Source: Clostridia bacterium (lineage in GTDB: Bacteria; Bacillota; Clostridia; Lachnospirales; Cellulosilyticaceae). From it: a DNA stretch of 64,000 nucleotides. Below are positions 43,689 through 54,871 of this stretch, one piece after another. Position 1 is the stretch's first letter, and each line of letters starts with the position of its first letter. A program made the translations under genes and the position numbers. The DNA lies in contig JARBUI010000006.1 of assembly GCA_029239755.1 (NCBI GenBank), positions 75,529 to 139,528 on the forward strand. The letters are read 5' to 3'. A model generated the notes under the pieces. That model made no database searches and was not told the origin of the DNA. It saw only the letters and a list, made by a program, of their open reading frames with translations.

Positions 43689-44288
43689 TTATTCATATAT
43701 TTTAATTCCTTTTGGAGTGCATTTACACTTAATATTTGCCTCTTGTAATATATAGATAATAGATTCTCTATATGTACTGTTTAAGCTTTTAATCTCTTCT
43801 ATCATCCTATTAATATAATGAACATCTTTATTAGTATTATTTAATTCACTAAGCATTTGAATCTTTTTACTCATAATCTCTTTGGAGAGAGCATCTAGGT
43901 CTGGGATACTTATATCAGAATCAAACTCTTCTAGATTCTCCATTGCAGAAATATATTCTTTATCGATAAACCCTTTTTTGTCATACTGTTTAATAGCCTC
44001 ATTATAAATAGTATTAACCTTATTACTTCTTTGCGTATGAGCTAATACTTTTTGTACTAACGTTTCCGTACTCTCATTGGAAATTCCAGGCACTTCATAA
44101 TAAGTAACCTTTTCATGAGGCAAAGTCATATTAAGTACTTTTTGGGGACCATATTTAAAGAAAAGCACTGTTAAAGCTAGTCCAAACATGCCAAAAAAAG
44201 CTAATATTATTTGATTTCTAATAATCTTCCTCTTTCTTGCCTGCTCCGTTAGCTCTTCGTATTGTTCTTTTTTAGACGGGTTGTACAT
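43689..44288 (-). CDS. Uncharacterised single-pass membrane protein
   Basis: The 199-residue protein has a basic N-terminus (KKEQYEELTEQARKRKI) and one membrane helix at about 27-46 (ILAFFGMFGLALTVLFF). The extracellular domain that follows is predicted helical: VQKVLAHTQRSNKVNTIYNE, then a coiled-coil-like stretch around IMSKKIQMLSELNN, and it ends with two cysteines (KCKC). It has the same overall plan as the 42753 protein (short basic start, one helix, helical tail), but no sequence similarity I can see. The ATG has GGGGGAGGG upstream. Function unknown. Confidence 0.6.
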   Translation of the reverse strand: MYNPSKKEQYEELTEQARKRKIIRNQIILAFFGMFGLALTVLFFKYGPQKVLNMTLPHEKVTYYEVPGISNESTETLVQKVLAHTQRSNKVNTIYNEAIKQYDKKGFIDKEYISAMENLEEFDSDISIPDLDALSKEIMSKKIQMLSELNNTNKDVHYINRMIEEIKSLNSTYRESIIYILQEANIKCKCTPKGIKIYE

Positions 44289-44495
44289 TACAGTTCACCC
44301 TCCCCCATAGACCTTTCTACTTTTCTATATCATATCATAAATTTTTAAATATTTAAAATAGTATATGTTAATGCATCATTTTATATAGGTTTATACCCAA
44401 GACTATCGTATAAAAAATGTATTTATTGTCCTATTAAAACATACTATTATATTAGCAGCTATGTCTTATTTGAAAAAGCAAAAGGAGGGTATAAC

Positions 44496-46529
44496 ATGAA
44501 ACACAAAATTTTTATAATGGTGTTAACTGCATCTATGTTCTTTTTAACTATGATGATTAAAATATATGCTCTTGTTTTACTGATACCTATTTTGATTTAT
44601 ATCTACATTAGTTATCCTAAAAAAGACACTACTATAGATTTACTCATTCATAAGCTTGATCAAAAAGATCTAAAGGCAGACCCTTTAATGGAGCTCCTCT
44701 CTTTAGAAAATCCTAAACTCTATGATATTTTTAGTGAATTTTTTAATACGATAAAAAATCTAAAGACTGCTATTATAAAAATATCCTCTGCAGCATACAG
44801 CGTTACTGAAATTGCCAAAGAATCAAAACTCATTTCATCAAAGCTTAATAAGAGTAATGACTATATAGCAGTTGGCGCAGATAAGCAGGCAAAACATGTG
44901 CAAAGATGTTTAAGTCATTTACTTGATCTTTCTACTCGTTTTGATAATGTGTTATCTCATGTTAGCGTAACTGAATCTAAAATTAATCAATTAGCTGAGC
45001 TAAGTAATCAAGGAAAGCTTAATGTAGAGGATAGCATTGAAAAAAGCATACAAATGAAAGAAGCTTTTACTGAAACAATGCGTACTAGCGATGAATTAAC
45101 TAAAAGTTTATATACTTATGATAAAATTGTTGAATCTATTAAGTTTATTTCAAATCAAATTAATTTACTTGCCCTTAATGCAACTATTGAAGCTGCCAGA
45201 GCTGGAGAATCCGGTAAAGGTTTTGGTGTGGTTGCCGGAGAGGTGAAAAAATTAGCAGATGAAAGTATTACCTCTGTAAATGTGATAAGTAATAGCTTAC
45301 AGTCAATGCATGAAAGTATTAATCATACCCTTCTTCTTATAAAATCTCTAACAGAAAAATGTGACTTGCAAATGCAATCTGCTCTAAAAGTAAAAAGCTC
45401 GTTTGATTACTTAAATGAAGCTGTTAGCATACAAGTTAGTGAGTTAGATCTATTAAAAACAAACATTCATTCTTTACATAGTATAAAAGAACAAGCTGTC
45501 TCATCCATTGAAGATGTAAGTAAAGTTGCTGATCAGTTTGTATTAACAACAGAAGAATCTACTTCTTGTACTGAGCTTCAGAAACAATCTAATGAAGTAC
45601 TTCTTGATCTTGCTGATAAACTAAAAAATGAAATTACTGCTATTAGCGGTAATTTAAAAGATTATTCTACTGATGGGCTGCAGCTAAAAATACCTAAAAT
45701 AGGCTTTTCTCACTCAGTAGATAAAAATCATCCTTATATTAAAGAAATGATAAAAAATGGTTTATCTACGGCTAATATCTATGGCTTCGATTTTATTGTC
45801 CGCTGCCCTAAAGAACAGACCTTTGAAGCACAAGCTGAAGCTATAAGATCTTTAGTAGAAGACGGCATAAACTATTTAATCATGGAACCAACTGATGAAC
45901 AAGGCTGTATGAGAATTATAAAAGATTTAGATAAAAGAGGAATCAAAACCATTTGTGTAGACTCTGATTCGCCTAAAAGTAATAGATTAGCATTTATCGG
46001 AACAGACAGCTACATGGCTGGCAAGATGATTGGTAAAACAATTATTGAATCTTGTAAAGGGTATGGAGAAGTCATATTAAGTGCAGTTAATGCAAATCAA
46101 AACAATATGGCATCCCGCATTCAAGGCGTAAAAGATTCTCTAAAGGATTACCCCAATATTAAAATTATCGCTATTGAAACAGGCCATCCAAATATTAAAG
46201 ATAGGGCAAATAACCTCAAAAGTCTCATTGCAAGTCATTCTAAATGTACAATTGTAGCAGGACTTGAAGCTAACTTTGGTGAAGTAGTAAACATATATAA
46301 ATCCATGTGCCCTGGGTCCTCTCCACTATTTATAGGCTTTGATAACCTTGAATCTAATATAAGCTATTTAAAATCAGGCATGTTAAACAGCATTATAGCT
46401 CAAAGACAAGAGTTATTTGCAAAAATAGCTATTAAGAATATTTATGATTATGAAAATGGCAAGAAAATACAACCAAAAATAATGTTAGACACTTATAGAA
46501 TTACAAACAGCTCCTACTGCGGGAATTAA
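44496..46529 (+). CDS. Chemoreceptor-type protein with C-terminal periplasmic-binding-protein domain
   Basis: The 677-residue protein starts with a short membrane hairpin (about residues 4-42, [15 protein letters not shown] and [14 protein letters not shown]). A methyl-accepting signalling coiled coil (about 75-390) follows, with its hairpin tip at [19 protein letters not shown] and [17 protein letters not shown]. Then comes a complete RbsB/LacI-type sugar-binding domain (about 399-677: [48 protein letters not shown]). Ligand domains normally precede the membrane helix and sit outside. Here the binding domain follows the signalling domain and is predicted cytoplasmic. The protein may sense an intracellular sugar and signal to CheA. 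No che gene is in the window. Confidence 0.85.
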   Translation: MKHKIFIMVLTASMFFLTMMIKIYALVLLIPILIYIYISYPKKDTTIDLLIHKLDQKDLKADPLMELLSLENPKLYDIFSEFFNTIKNLKTAIIKISSAAYSVTEIAKESKLISSKLNKSNDYIAVGADKQAKHVQRCLSHLLDLSTRFDNVLSHVSVTESKINQLAELSNQGKLNVEDSIEKSIQMKEAFTETMRTSDELTKSLYTYDKIVESIKFISNQINLLALNATIEAARAGESGKGFGVVAGEVKKLADESITSVNVISNSLQSMHESINHTLLLIKSLTEKCDLQMQSALKVKSSFDYLNEAVSIQVSELDLLKTNIHSLHSIKEQAVSSIEDVSKVADQFVLTTEESTSCTELQKQSNEVLLDLADKLKNEITAISGNLKDYSTDGLQLKIPKIGFSHSVDKNHPYIKEMIKNGLSTANIYGFDFIVRCPKEQTFEAQAEAIRSLVEDGINYLIMEPTDEQGCMRIIKDLDKRGIKTICVDSDSPKSNRLAFIGTDSYMAGKMIGKTIIESCKGYGEVILSAVNANQNNMASRIQGVKDSLKDYPNIKIIAIETGHPNIKDRANNLKSLIASHSKCTIVAGLEANFGEVVNIYKSMCPGSSPLFIGFDNLESNISYLKSGMLNSIIAQRQELFAKIAIKNIYDYENGKKIQPKIMLDTYRITNSSYCGN

Positions 46530-46617
46530 CAGGCTATTTTGATATGCTTGATATTTAATTAGAACCTCTATATGATGTATATATATACATTCATTTTAGA
46601 ATAAGGAGCTTATACTT

Positions 46618-47124
46618 ATGAAAGAAGAAGAACTCATTTTAGATACTTTAGACGAACTTAATATACCCTACGAAACTATCTCACATCCTCCTGCATTTAC
46701 CGTTACAGAACTAAAATCTTTTTGTGAATTTAATGCAAGTGTATGTAAGAACTTATTCTTGTATGATAAACGAGCTGATAAACACTATTTAGTAGTAATG
46801 TTAGAGGACAAAAAAGCTCACTCAAATACTATACGCAAACAAGTAAAAGCGGCAAGTCTTGTTTTTGGAGCTGAGGAAAAACTTTATGAACTCTTAGGCG
46901 TAACACCTGGTTCTGTTAGTCCTTTAGGGCTCATTTATGATAAAAACAAAGAGTTAACACTTCTTATTGATGAAGACATTCCAAAACACGAGAGACTAGG
47001 ATTTCATCCCAATATTAATACCTCTACAGTTATCATAAGTTACAATGACTTTAAAAAGTTTATTAACTGGAGAGGAAATGCCTATCAATTTATAAGTGTT
47101 ACTAAAGATAATACATTAGAGTAG
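46618..47124 (+). CDS. YbaK/ProX-type aminoacyl-tRNA deacylase
   Basis: The 168-residue protein matches the free-standing prolyl-tRNA editing domain (PrdX/ProXp-ala type): LDTLDELNIPYETISHPPAF at the start, CKNLFLYDKRADKHYLVVM, the conserved Lys in EDKKAHSNTIRKQV, and LGVTPGSVSPLGL containing the G-x-x-x-P loop. These enzymes hydrolyse mischarged Ala-tRNA(Pro) or related species. It stands alone between the receptor gene and the hydrogenase operon, with AAGGAGC upstream and its own terminator. Confidence 0.85.
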   Translation: MKEEELILDTLDELNIPYETISHPPAFTVTELKSFCEFNASVCKNLFLYDKRADKHYLVVMLEDKKAHSNTIRKQVKAASLVFGAEEKLYELLGVTPGSVSPLGLIYDKNKELTLLIDEDIPKHERLGFHPNINTSTVIISYNDFKKFINWRGNAYQFISVTKDNTLE

Positions 47125-47157
47125 TGAGTAAGCTTCATAGCTGGCTCACTATTTTTT
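47122..47157 (+). terminator. Terminator after the deacylase gene
   Basis: Stem TAGTGAG/CTCACTA (47122-47128 with 47145-47151), inner AGCT/AGCT pair, followed by TTTTTT. The stem includes the TAG stop codon. It isolates the hydrogenase operon from upstream transcription. Confidence 0.82.
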
Positions 47158-47188
47158 ATGACAAATTCTCCTTATCGCACATATTTAT

Positions 47189-47216
47189 TTGTATGCCTTG
47201 AATATATATGTATAAG
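47189..47216 (+). promoter_or_regulatory. Candidate promoter of the hydrogenase operon
   Basis: TTGTAT at 47189-47194 and TATAAG at 47211-47216 are 16 bases apart, placing the start of transcription about 20 bases before the first ATG (47245). This is the best pair between the upstream terminator and the operon, but it is not close to consensus. Confidence 0.4.
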
Positions 47217-47244
47217 ATATTTAATAGATTGGTGAGGATTATAT

Positions 47245-48828
<1,584 letters not shown>

Positions 48829-48838
48829 CAGGAGGTAT

Positions 48839-49720
48839 ATGGTGAATAGTAAAACATGCCCTCTAAATGAGAGCAAACCGCATATACCAATGAACTATAT
48901 TAATATGGCTATAGATAAAATTCGCCAAGATAATACCAAGAAATTAAATTGTATTTGGCTTGAGACTTCCAGTTGCTTTGGTGAAATCATTGCACTTTTG
49001 GATGGAGAAAATCCCAGTATCGTAAGCCTCTTAACAGATATGGTAAACATGACCTTTTTCAATAGTATTATGGCTGATTCTGGAGAAGCTGCATATGAAC
49101 GCCTGCTAAATACCGTGAACTCCAATGAACCTTATATCTTTATAGTCAGCGGAGCTATTCCTCTTAAAGATGAAGGCCGTTATACCATTATTGCTAATTA
49201 TAAGGGAAAAGTCATAACGGCCCTTGAGGCTGTAAGATCTTTTGCACCAAAAGCAAGCTATATTATTGCTGCTGGGACCTGTACTACATATGGGGGCCCA
49301 ACAGCAGCAAGACCTAATGTCTCAGAAGCTGTCCCATTAGACCGTATTATTGATGCGCCTGTTATCAATGTACCGGGGTGTCCAGTCCACCCTGTATGGA
49401 TACTTGGAACGATTGGTCACATCATAAATTTTGGTATGCCTGAACTTGATGAACTTAATCGTCCTGTTACATTTTTTGGTGTAACGATTCATGAGCGCTG
49501 TCCAAGAAGATCTTTTTTTGATTATAACGTATTTGCCACTTCATTTGGCCAGCCTGAATGCATGTTTAAACTAGGCTGTCGTGGTCCTATTACAAAGACA
49601 ACGTGTCCTCTTAACAGATGGGATGAAAGTGATAGCTGGCCTATTGGAGCCAACACTACCTGCATAGGATGTTCCGCTCCTGGTTTCCCTGATTTGATGG
49701 AACCTTTTATAAGGTATTAA
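48839..49720 (+). CDS. [NiFe]-hydrogenase small subunit, soluble type with altered proximal cluster
   Basis: The 293-residue protein lacks the Tat signal and C-terminal anchor of membrane-bound uptake enzymes. The distal 4Fe4S ligands are His and Cys in TIHERCPRR and two Cys in PECMFKLGC. The medial cluster Cys lie in KTTCPLN and TTCIGCSAPGF. For the proximal cluster, Cys46 in WLETSSCFGE, the Cys of AAGTCTTYGG and that of VPGCPVHP are present. The position of the first CxxC cysteine is Thr43, so the fourth ligand must be another residue. The protein should relay electrons from the NiFe site. It starts 13 bp before the large-subunit gene. A GTG start at 48842 is also conceivable. Confidence 0.92.
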   Translation: MVNSKTCPLNESKPHIPMNYINMAIDKIRQDNTKKLNCIWLETSSCFGEIIALLDGENPSIVSLLTDMVNMTFFNSIMADSGEAAYERLLNTVNSNEPYIFIVSGAIPLKDEGRYTIIANYKGKVITALEAVRSFAPKASYIIAAGTCTTYGGPTAARPNVSEAVPLDRIIDAPVINVPGCPVHPVWILGTIGHIINFGMPELDELNRPVTFFGVTIHERCPRRSFFDYNVFATSFGQPECMFKLGCRGPITKTTCPLNRWDESDSWPIGANTTCIGCSAPGFPDLMEPFIRY

Positions 49721-49733
49721 AGGAGGTCTAAAC

Positions 49734-51149
49734 ATGGCAACAACCCAAATAGTAATTGATCCAATTTCCAGGGTAAGCGGACTCCTTGAAATCAGTGTAC
49801 AAGTAGAAAATAACATTATTACTGACGCCAGGAGCAGCGGCTTACAGTTTAGAGGTTTCGAAGAAATGTTTAGACAGAGGCCGCCTCTTGATATGCCATA
49901 TCTTACTGGCAGGACCTGTGGTATATGCTCTACTCACCATGCCCTAGCTTCTACCTTGGCACTCGAAGAAGCATTGGGGATTACCCCTAGCTTCAATGGA
50001 GTTATCATAAGAGAGCTAGCTAACGGTTTTGAACTGTTACAAAATCATATTAGGCATTTCTTCCAATTTGTTTTTCCTGATTATGTAAGCCTAGCGGATG
50101 TCAGCCCACTTCAAAAAACAAACCCTGCAGCTTCTGATTTTAGACTTCCCGCAGACATAAACGCAAAGATGTCTGCAGATTACTTTATCTCTTTGCCTTT
50201 TAGCCGAAAAGCTCATACTGCTATAGCTACATTAGCCGGAAAGGCTCCCCATCCTCATGGTATTTTTGTTGGCGGAACAACTCTCAACATGACTATCATG
50301 CAATATAATGAAGTTCAATCTATTCTAAACGAAATTGCAGCTTTTGTTGAACAGACTCTTATTCCTGATATGTATGTTCTTTCAGAGTATTATAGTGACT
50401 ATTATACCCTTGGCAGCGGATATGGAAACTTTTTGGCAGAGGGGCTTTTTTCAGAGAAGCCCTATCCTATTCAATATACTGTAGGCGGTGTAATGATTAA
50501 CGGCGAAAAGGCTCCTATTAATCTTAGTCTTATTACAGAGAACCTAAAATACACTTGGATTGATGCTCCTAATGATGTGATTCCGCCCCTAGGTAATACA
50601 GTCGAACCAAATGCTAATAAAGAAGATGCCTACTCTTGGGTAACCGCCCCAAGATATAACGGGTTTGCTATGGAAGTGGGGCCATTAGCCCGAATGACCA
50701 TTGAGGGGACTTATACCCGCGGTGTTTCTGCAATGGATAGACTGATGGCTAGGGCGCTCGAAACCCGTAAAATCTGTGAAGTGATGCAGGGAATGCTTGA
50801 TATTGTAAGACTTGAGCCTTCTAATCAAACACAATGGCCAATTCCTGAGGTTTCAAGTGGTGTTGGCATTGTAGGTGCTGCCCGTGGCGCACTTATGCAC
50901 TGGCTTGAAATTGAAAATCGTGTCATTAAGAACTACAAGCTCATACCTCCATCTAACTGGAATATGTCTCCAAAAGACAACAACGGCCTCCGCAGTGCTG
51001 TTGAAGAAGCTCTCGTAGGTACTCCTATTAATAATATTGAGAATCCAGTTGAAATTGGCAGAATTGTAAGGAGCTTTGATCCTTGTCTTAACTGTGCAGC
51101 CCATGTTACAAGTGATCGTTATGCCCCTTTTACTATTGGGATTGTATAA
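49734..51149 (+). CDS. [NiFe]-hydrogenase large subunit
   Basis: The 471-residue protein carries both Ni-binding motifs: L1 in TGRTCGICSTHH and L2 in DPCLNCAAH. A C-terminal peptide of 14 residues after the final His should be removed by the protease encoded next. The N-terminus VIDPISRVSGLLEISV and the GNFLAEG and PRYNGFAMEVGPLARM segments are typical. It activates or produces H2 in complex with the small subunit. At 471 residues it is shorter than membrane-bound uptake large subunits (about 570-600). Absence of cytochrome b, diaphorase and F420 genes leaves the electron partner open. The start has AAAGGAGG upstream. Confidence 0.95.
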   Translation: MATTQIVIDPISRVSGLLEISVQVENNIITDARSSGLQFRGFEEMFRQRPPLDMPYLTGRTCGICSTHHALASTLALEEALGITPSFNGVIIRELANGFELLQNHIRHFFQFVFPDYVSLADVSPLQKTNPAASDFRLPADINAKMSADYFISLPFSRKAHTAIATLAGKAPHPHGIFVGGTTLNMTIMQYNEVQSILNEIAAFVEQTLIPDMYVLSEYYSDYYTLGSGYGNFLAEGLFSEKPYPIQYTVGGVMINGEKAPINLSLITENLKYTWIDAPNDVIPPLGNTVEPNANKEDAYSWVTAPRYNGFAMEVGPLARMTIEGTYTRGVSAMDRLMARALETRKICEVMQGMLDIVRLEPSNQTQWPIPEVSSGVGIVGAARGALMHWLEIENRVIKNYKLIPPSNWNMSPKDNNGLRSAVEEALVGTPINNIENPVEIGRIVRSFDPCLNCAAHVTSDRYAPFTIGIV

Positions 51150-51607
51150 TGATTAAAGTATTTGGAATAGGGAACATATTACTTTGTGATGATGCAATAG
51201 GCATACGGGTATTAGAAGCACTGCTTCCTTACATCAATTCTTTATCCCCTTATTTAAAGGCTTTTGTAGGTGAAACAGATTGCTTTTTTTGCCTGGACTG
51301 TATCGATGAGGATGATTATGTCATTATTATTGATGCAACATATTTGGGTATTGAACCTGGAAGTATCAGCTATTTTACATTTTCAGAATGCAGCAGATTT
51401 ATAACACCATTATCCTCAGCTCATGAAATGACATTACTTAAACTGCTTATGCTCGAATACCCTGCGATAAATGGCTGCCTTATTGGCATCGAAATAGATA
51501 AAATAGACTTTTCACTTGAGTTATCTCCAGTACTTGAAGGCAAGATGGAAAGCATCTGCACCGAAATCCTTAAGTTCTTAGAAAGCGTTGTGAAAACTTA
51601 TGCATGA
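51149..51607 (+). CDS. Hydrogenase maturation protease (HyaD/HycI family)
   Basis: The 152-residue protein has the family N-terminus VFGIGNILLCDDAIGIRVLEAL, in which an acidic residue binds nickel, then IIDATYLGIEPGSISYF with a second acidic ligand and SSAHEMTLLKLL with the His ligand. It checks nickel insertion and cuts the C-terminal peptide from the large subunit. Its ATG overlaps the large-subunit stop codon (TAATG), matching a dedicated protease for this enzyme. Confidence 0.92.
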   Translation: MIKVFGIGNILLCDDAIGIRVLEALLPYINSLSPYLKAFVGETDCFFCLDCIDEDDYVIIIDATYLGIEPGSISYFTFSECSRFITPLSSAHEMTLLKLLMLEYPAINGCLIGIEIDKIDFSLELSPVLEGKMESICTEILKFLESVVKTYA

Positions 51608-51941
51608 ATTATCCATTGTCTATAATATCCTTGAAATTGTTAAGGAACATGCTAAAAATAATAATCTTAACCATATTAATAAAGTTGTTGTTAACGTAGG
51701 TGAGTTTTGCTCTCTAGAAGAAAACTCCCTTACTTTTGCTTTTGAGGCTTTAAGTAAAGGCATCTTATGTAATGGTGCAGCATTAGTTATTCAGAAAACA
51801 GAGGCTAAAGCCTACTGTACCCATTGCAGCACAGAATTTAAAGTTACTTTTATGAGTAAACTTTGCCCTATCTGCAAAGGGTATAGCCATCAGATTACGG
51901 CTGGTTATGAAATACTGGTTTCAAGTATCGAGGGGGAGTAG
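51600..51941 (+). CDS. hypA: Hydrogenase nickel insertion protein HypA
   Basis: The 113-residue protein begins MHELSIVYNILEIV, with His2 as the nickel ligand. A zinc site is formed by CTHC and CPIC. VNVGEFCSLEENSLTFAFEAL is the family core. It delivers nickel with HypB. The gene overlaps the protease gene by eight bases and is followed by hypB after one base. Confidence 0.95.
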   Translation: MHELSIVYNILEIVKEHAKNNNLNHINKVVVNVGEFCSLEENSLTFAFEALSKGILCNGAALVIQKTEAKAYCTHCSTEFKVTFMSKLCPICKGYSHQITAGYEILVSSIEGE

Positions 51942-51942
51942 T

Positions 51943-52605
51943 ATGAAACAAATTGTTATTAAAAAAAGTGTACTTGAGAGTAATGACAAAATAGCTGCTA
52001 TGAACAGAACGCTATTTAATAGTGAGCATGTCTTTACGATTAACTTATTGGGGTCACCTGGTTCCGGAAAAACATCTATTCTGGAGAATATCATAAGTAA
52101 GATTAGCTGCAAATACAATCTGGCAGTTATAGAAGGAGATCTTTATACAGCAAAAGATGCCGCTAGAATAGCTCGTTATAATACTAATGTTGTGCAAGTT
52201 AATACCGGAGGCGCCTGCCATTTAGACGCTCCCATGATCTATAAAGCACTACCTTATATTAATACCACAAACTTAGATTTCTTAGTTATTGAGAACATTG
52301 GCAATCTTGTTTGTCCTGCTTCTTATGATCTAGGTGAAGATATGAAAGTAGTTGTGATGAGTGTAACAGAAGGAAATGATAAACCACTTAAGTATCCTTC
52401 TATGTTCCAGCGGTCTCATATCGTTATTCTTAATAAAACTGATATGCTTTCTCTTACGGATTTCAATAAGGAAGAATTTTATCAGGATATTTACTCTTTA
52501 AATGAGACAATTAAAGTATTTGAAGTGTCCTGCAGAGACGGTTCTGGATTAGACCAATTAATAGATTGCTTGATGCGTGCTATTAAAAATAAAAAGGATG
52601 TATAG
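51943..52605 (+). CDS. hypB: Hydrogenase nickel incorporation GTPase HypB
   Basis: From the ATG at 51943 (AGGGGGAGTAGT upstream) the protein has 220 residues. An apparent earlier start at 51907 lies inside hypA. It has the P-loop GSPGSGKTSILENI, EGDLYTAKDAARI, the metal-binding GGACHLDAPMI and the guanine-specificity NKTD. It lacks the N-terminal His-rich nickel-storage segment and the N-terminal CxxC of some HypB proteins. It hydrolyses GTP to drive nickel transfer from HypA. Confidence 0.95.
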   Translation: MKQIVIKKSVLESNDKIAAMNRTLFNSEHVFTINLLGSPGSGKTSILENIISKISCKYNLAVIEGDLYTAKDAARIARYNTNVVQVNTGGACHLDAPMIYKALPYINTTNLDFLVIENIGNLVCPASYDLGEDMKVVVMSVTEGNDKPLKYPSMFQRSHIVILNKTDMLSLTDFNKEEFYQDIYSLNETIKVFEVSCRDGSGLDQLIDCLMRAIKNKKDV

Positions 52606-52608
52606 CAT

Positions 52609-54867
52609 ATGCGAGGCCTAGATATAGTTGTGAAGGGGATTGTTCAAGGCGTAGGATTTAGGCCCTTTGTCTACCAGCTGGCAAAATCCCTCAATCTTAA
52701 TGGTACAGTAAAAAACAGTTCTTCTGGTGTTTATATTCATTTGGAAGGAACTAATCACAATATTGCTTTATTTTTAGATGAACTTAGAACTCATCCCCCT
52801 CGTTTATCTAAAATTGAAGAAATACTTATTGACCCTAGTACAGCCGCAGGCCATACTTCTTTTACTATACAGGGCAGCACCTTTGAAGAACAGGCTATTA
52901 CCCTTGTATCACCTGATATCGCAGTATGCCCTGATTGTTTAAATGACATTAACAATGTAAATGAAAATAGGCGCTTTCATTATGCGTTTACAAATTGTAC
53001 AAACTGCGGGCCAAGGTTTTCTATTATTAAACATCTGCCTTATGACAGGCCTTATACAACTATGCAGACCTTTAATATGTGTCCTAGCTGCCAATCTGAG
53101 TATGAAAACCCTTTAGACAGGCGCTTTCATGCTCAGCCAACTTGCTGCAGTACCTGCGGTCCTTCGCTTAGCCTCTTAGATCATAAAGGAATCCCCCTTT
53201 CCGCTACGGACCCTGTTGCAAAAACTCGTGCTCTTATTAAAGCCGGCTATATCATTGCCGTGAAGGGGCTTGGAGGCTTCCACCTAATATGTGATGGCAC
53301 TTCTTATAAGGCAGCAGAAACCCTTCGCCATCGCAAACATAGAAAAACAAAGCCTCTCGCCCTTATGATGAAAAACTTGGGGACGGTTCGTAAGTATTGC
53401 TGTTTAAATACCAAAGAAGAGGAAATCTTACTAGGTAATAAGAAACCAATTCTCTTGTTAAAAAAGAAAAACGAACTTCTTCCTTATAATATTTCTTTTG
53501 ATAATCATTACCTGGGCATTATGCTGCCCTATACACCTCTTCACTCTATGCTGTTTGATGAAACACTTTCAGTACTTATTGCAACAAGTGCCAATCATTC
53601 AGGAATGCCCATGCTTTTTAGGAATGAAGAAGCCCTAGGAGAACTTGCTGATATAGCTGACTACTTTCTGATGCATAATCGAGATATTCATATTCCTGTT
53701 GACGATTCAGTTGTTAAAGTTATATTAGGCGAAGAAAGAGTTATAAGACCTGCTAGAGGATATGCTCCTTTTAATATTCACTTTAACTCAAATGGTGTTT
53801 TAGCTGTGGGAAGCGAACTTAAAAACACTTTTTGTCTCTCTAAACAAAATTACTGCTTTATGAGTCAGTATATAGGAGATATGAGTATTGTAGAAACATT
53901 AGAGCACTTTATACATAACGTCAATCACTTTAAGTCACTCTATAACATTAATCCAAACCTCATTGTCTATGACTATCACCCAAGCTTCTCATATCAAGAC
54001 TATCTTGATAAACTCAGCGGTTACAAAGTAGGCACTTTTCACCACCATGCACACATTGCGAGCTGCCTTGCAGAAAATAATGTTAAGGAATCAGTTATAG
54101 GTATTGCTTTTGATGGAGTAGGTTATGGTGAAGATGGTAAAACGTGGGGCAGTGAATTTTTAATCTGTAACACAAAAGAGTTTAAAAGAGTCGGTCATTT
54201 AAGTTACTTTAAAATGCCTGGAGGTGACATGGCAGCCATATGGCCTTGGCGTATGGCTGCCAGTCTCTTATATGAAACTTTTGATGATGCTCTAGAGGAT
54301 GTTTTGCCTTATTATCTAACTACTAAACCTATTAAACCTGTTTTGGCTATGTTAAAAAGTAATATTTCCTGTCCACTAGGATGCAGTATGGGACGACTTT
54401 TTGATGCTGTGGCCGCTCTTCTTGGATTTGATGATAAAGTAAGCTATGAAGCTGAAGCCGCTGTTTATCTTGAAAACCTTGCACTCTCCAGCATGGATAC
54501 GGATTGTGTTTATCACTATAACCTTCAGAAAATAAATGGTGTATGGATTATAGATTACATCAGTATTATTAAAGAGATTATTTATGACTTGCAAAATGAC
54601 ACCTTACATACATTTATTTCCCGGAAATTCCATAATACCCTTTGCGCTGCAAGTGCAGCTCTCTGTCTGGAACTTCGGAAGTCTTATGATATAAATAAGG
54701 TGGCCCTTAGCGGAGGCGTGTTCCAAAATGAGTTACTATTAACTCATCTTTATGATCTGCTTAATAAAAATGATTTTGAAGTTTTTACTCATAAGTTAAT
54801 TCCCTGCAATGACAGTGGATTATCTTTAGGTCAGTTAGTAATAGCTTCAGAACTTACAAGGAAGTGA
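52609..54867 (+). CDS. hypF: Carbamoyltransferase HypF
   Basis: The 752-residue protein has the full set of HypF domains. An acylphosphatase-like domain (1-90) has GIVQGVGFRPFVYQLA. Two zinc fingers (about 105-190) have CPDC, CTNCGPRF, CPSC and CSTCGPS. A YrdC-like domain (about 200-385) has KGLGGFHLICD and KPLALMMKN, and the Kae1-like domain (about 400-752) has FHHHAHIASCLAE, IAFDGVGYGEDG and ALSGGVFQNELL. It converts carbamoyl phosphate to carbamoyl-AMP and loads HypE, the source of the CN ligands of the Fe atom. It starts three bases after hypB. Confidence 0.96.
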   Translation: MRGLDIVVKGIVQGVGFRPFVYQLAKSLNLNGTVKNSSSGVYIHLEGTNHNIALFLDELRTHPPRLSKIEEILIDPSTAAGHTSFTIQGSTFEEQAITLVSPDIAVCPDCLNDINNVNENRRFHYAFTNCTNCGPRFSIIKHLPYDRPYTTMQTFNMCPSCQSEYENPLDRRFHAQPTCCSTCGPSLSLLDHKGIPLSATDPVAKTRALIKAGYIIAVKGLGGFHLICDGTSYKAAETLRHRKHRKTKPLALMMKNLGTVRKYCCLNTKEEEILLGNKKPILLLKKKNELLPYNISFDNHYLGIMLPYTPLHSMLFDETLSVLIATSANHSGMPMLFRNEEALGELADIADYFLMHNRDIHIPVDDSVVKVILGEERVIRPARGYAPFNIHFNSNGVLAVGSELKNTFCLSKQNYCFMSQYIGDMSIVETLEHFIHNVNHFKSLYNINPNLIVYDYHPSFSYQDYLDKLSGYKVGTFHHHAHIASCLAENNVKESVIGIAFDGVGYGEDGKTWGSEFLICNTKEFKRVGHLSYFKMPGGDMAAIWPWRMAASLLYETFDDALEDVLPYYLTTKPIKPVLAMLKSNISCPLGCSMGRLFDAVAALLGFDDKVSYEAEAAVYLENLALSSMDTDCVYHYNLQKINGVWIIDYISIIKEIIYDLQNDTLHTFISRKFHNTLCAASAALCLELRKSYDINKVALSGGVFQNELLLTHLYDLLNKNDFEVFTHKLIPCNDSGLSLGQLVIASELTRK

Positions 54868-54871
54868 AACT

